Below are positions 13,227-13,416 of a stretch of 13,416 nucleotides of DNA, piece by piece. Each line of letters begins with the position of its first letter. Position 1 is the first letter of the stretch. The DNA comes from Pseudobdellovibrio sp. GTDB lineage: Bacteria; Bdellovibrionota; Bdellovibrionia; Bdellovibrionales; Bdellovibrionaceae. The stretch lies in the NCBI GenBank assembly GCA_025449725.1, contig JANWIU010000022.1:1-13416 (forward strand), written 5' to 3'. The notes under the pieces are model-generated. The model was not told where the DNA came from. It did no database searches and was given only the letters and a program-made list of their open reading frames with translations. The position numbers and the translations under genes were made by a program.

Positions 13227-13416
13227 TGAAAACAAAAATATTAGTCTTTGCAATTGTTATTACTACCGGTTTCTTGTTCTTTAAAGGGCGCGGTGGTGAT
13301 GTGAAACCACCGGAAACATCTTCTGCTGACAGTCAGATCAGTCAGCTTGACCCGCTGGCAAACGAAGCACAACCGGATTCAGGGTCTGTCGGTGCGGGTT
13401 CAGCAGAATCAGGCGG
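13226..13416 (+). CDS. Membrane-anchored or exported protein, truncated by window edge
   Basis: The ATG at 13226 overlaps the stop of the G8 gene (TAATG), so translation is coupled. The 63 visible residues start MKTKILVFAIVITTGFLFFK, a positively charged start followed by one hydrophobic segment, with no obvious cleavage site or lipobox. Then comes a polar Ser/Ala/Gly/Pro/Asp/Glu-rich stretch (VKPPETSSADSQ, GSVGAGSAESGG), typical of a flexible periplasmic linker ahead of a folded domain outside the window. The frame stays open to the edge. Tight coupling suggests it acts with the G8 protein, for example as an anchor or secretion partner, but no family can be named. Confidence 0.75.
   Translation, partial: MKTKILVFAIVITTGFLFFKGRGGDVKPPETSSADSQISQLDPLANEAQPDSGSVGAGSAESG

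Overview
The window comes from a moderately AT-rich bacterial chromosome. It encodes an envelope-rich Gram-negative organism: a lipoprotein, a signal-peptide periplasmic protein, a membrane-anchored SCO copper chaperone, and a giant exported G8/beta-helix protein with C-terminal modules of the kind common in predatory bacteria. GTG and TTG starts are frequent, and several genes lack a Shine-Dalgarno site but carry a -10 box about 7 nt before the start codon. My best guess is the Bdellovibrio group (Bdellovibrionota). This is inferred from gene style and not from a marker gene. No RNA genes, insertion sequences, CRISPR arrays or phage structural genes were seen, and there is no gene-free stretch over 300 bp.

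Layout. (1) 47-1123: an unrecognised 358-aa cytoplasmic protein. (2) 1167-1676: a complete cyclophilin with its active-site residues, convergent with (3) 1679-2299 (minus), an exported DUF2059-like protein. (4) 2377-3450 (minus): a lipoprotein with an arylsulfotransferase-like beta-propeller. (5) 3451-3520: a compact divergent control region with back-to-back -35 boxes, a perfect palindrome and apparently leaderless starts on both sides. (6) 3521-4651 (plus): a PP-loop ATPase that runs 51 bp into the tail of the convergent operon. (7) 8489-4601 (minus): a tightly coupled four-gene operon. (8) 8597-9634 (plus): SCO1/SenC with an extra C-terminal domain. (9) 9729-13226 (plus): a 1165-aa CEMIP/TMEM2-like G8 protein, coupled through TAATG to a membrane-anchored protein that leaves the window at its right edge.

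The most unusual part is 3521-8489. The minus-strand operon encodes an HEXXH zinc-metallohydrolase, a 581-aa protein whose subtilisin fold has lost all three catalytic residues and the oxyanion Asn and which carries a C-terminal Hint (intein/hedgehog-type) domain, a small DUF2059-like protein, and an Fe(II)/2-oxoglutarate oxygenase of the Asp/Asn beta-hydroxylase type. The gene junctions are a 17-nt overlap, a 1-nt gap and a TAATG overlap, so the four products are probably made together. The convergent PP-loop ATPase shares its last 51 bp with the oxygenase gene. I infer a protein- or peptide-modification system in which a dead protease acts as scaffold or binder, a Hint domain cleaves or ligates it, a zincin processes something and an oxygenase (perhaps with an ATP-dependent ligase) modifies it. 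Its substrate and purpose cannot be read from the sequence.
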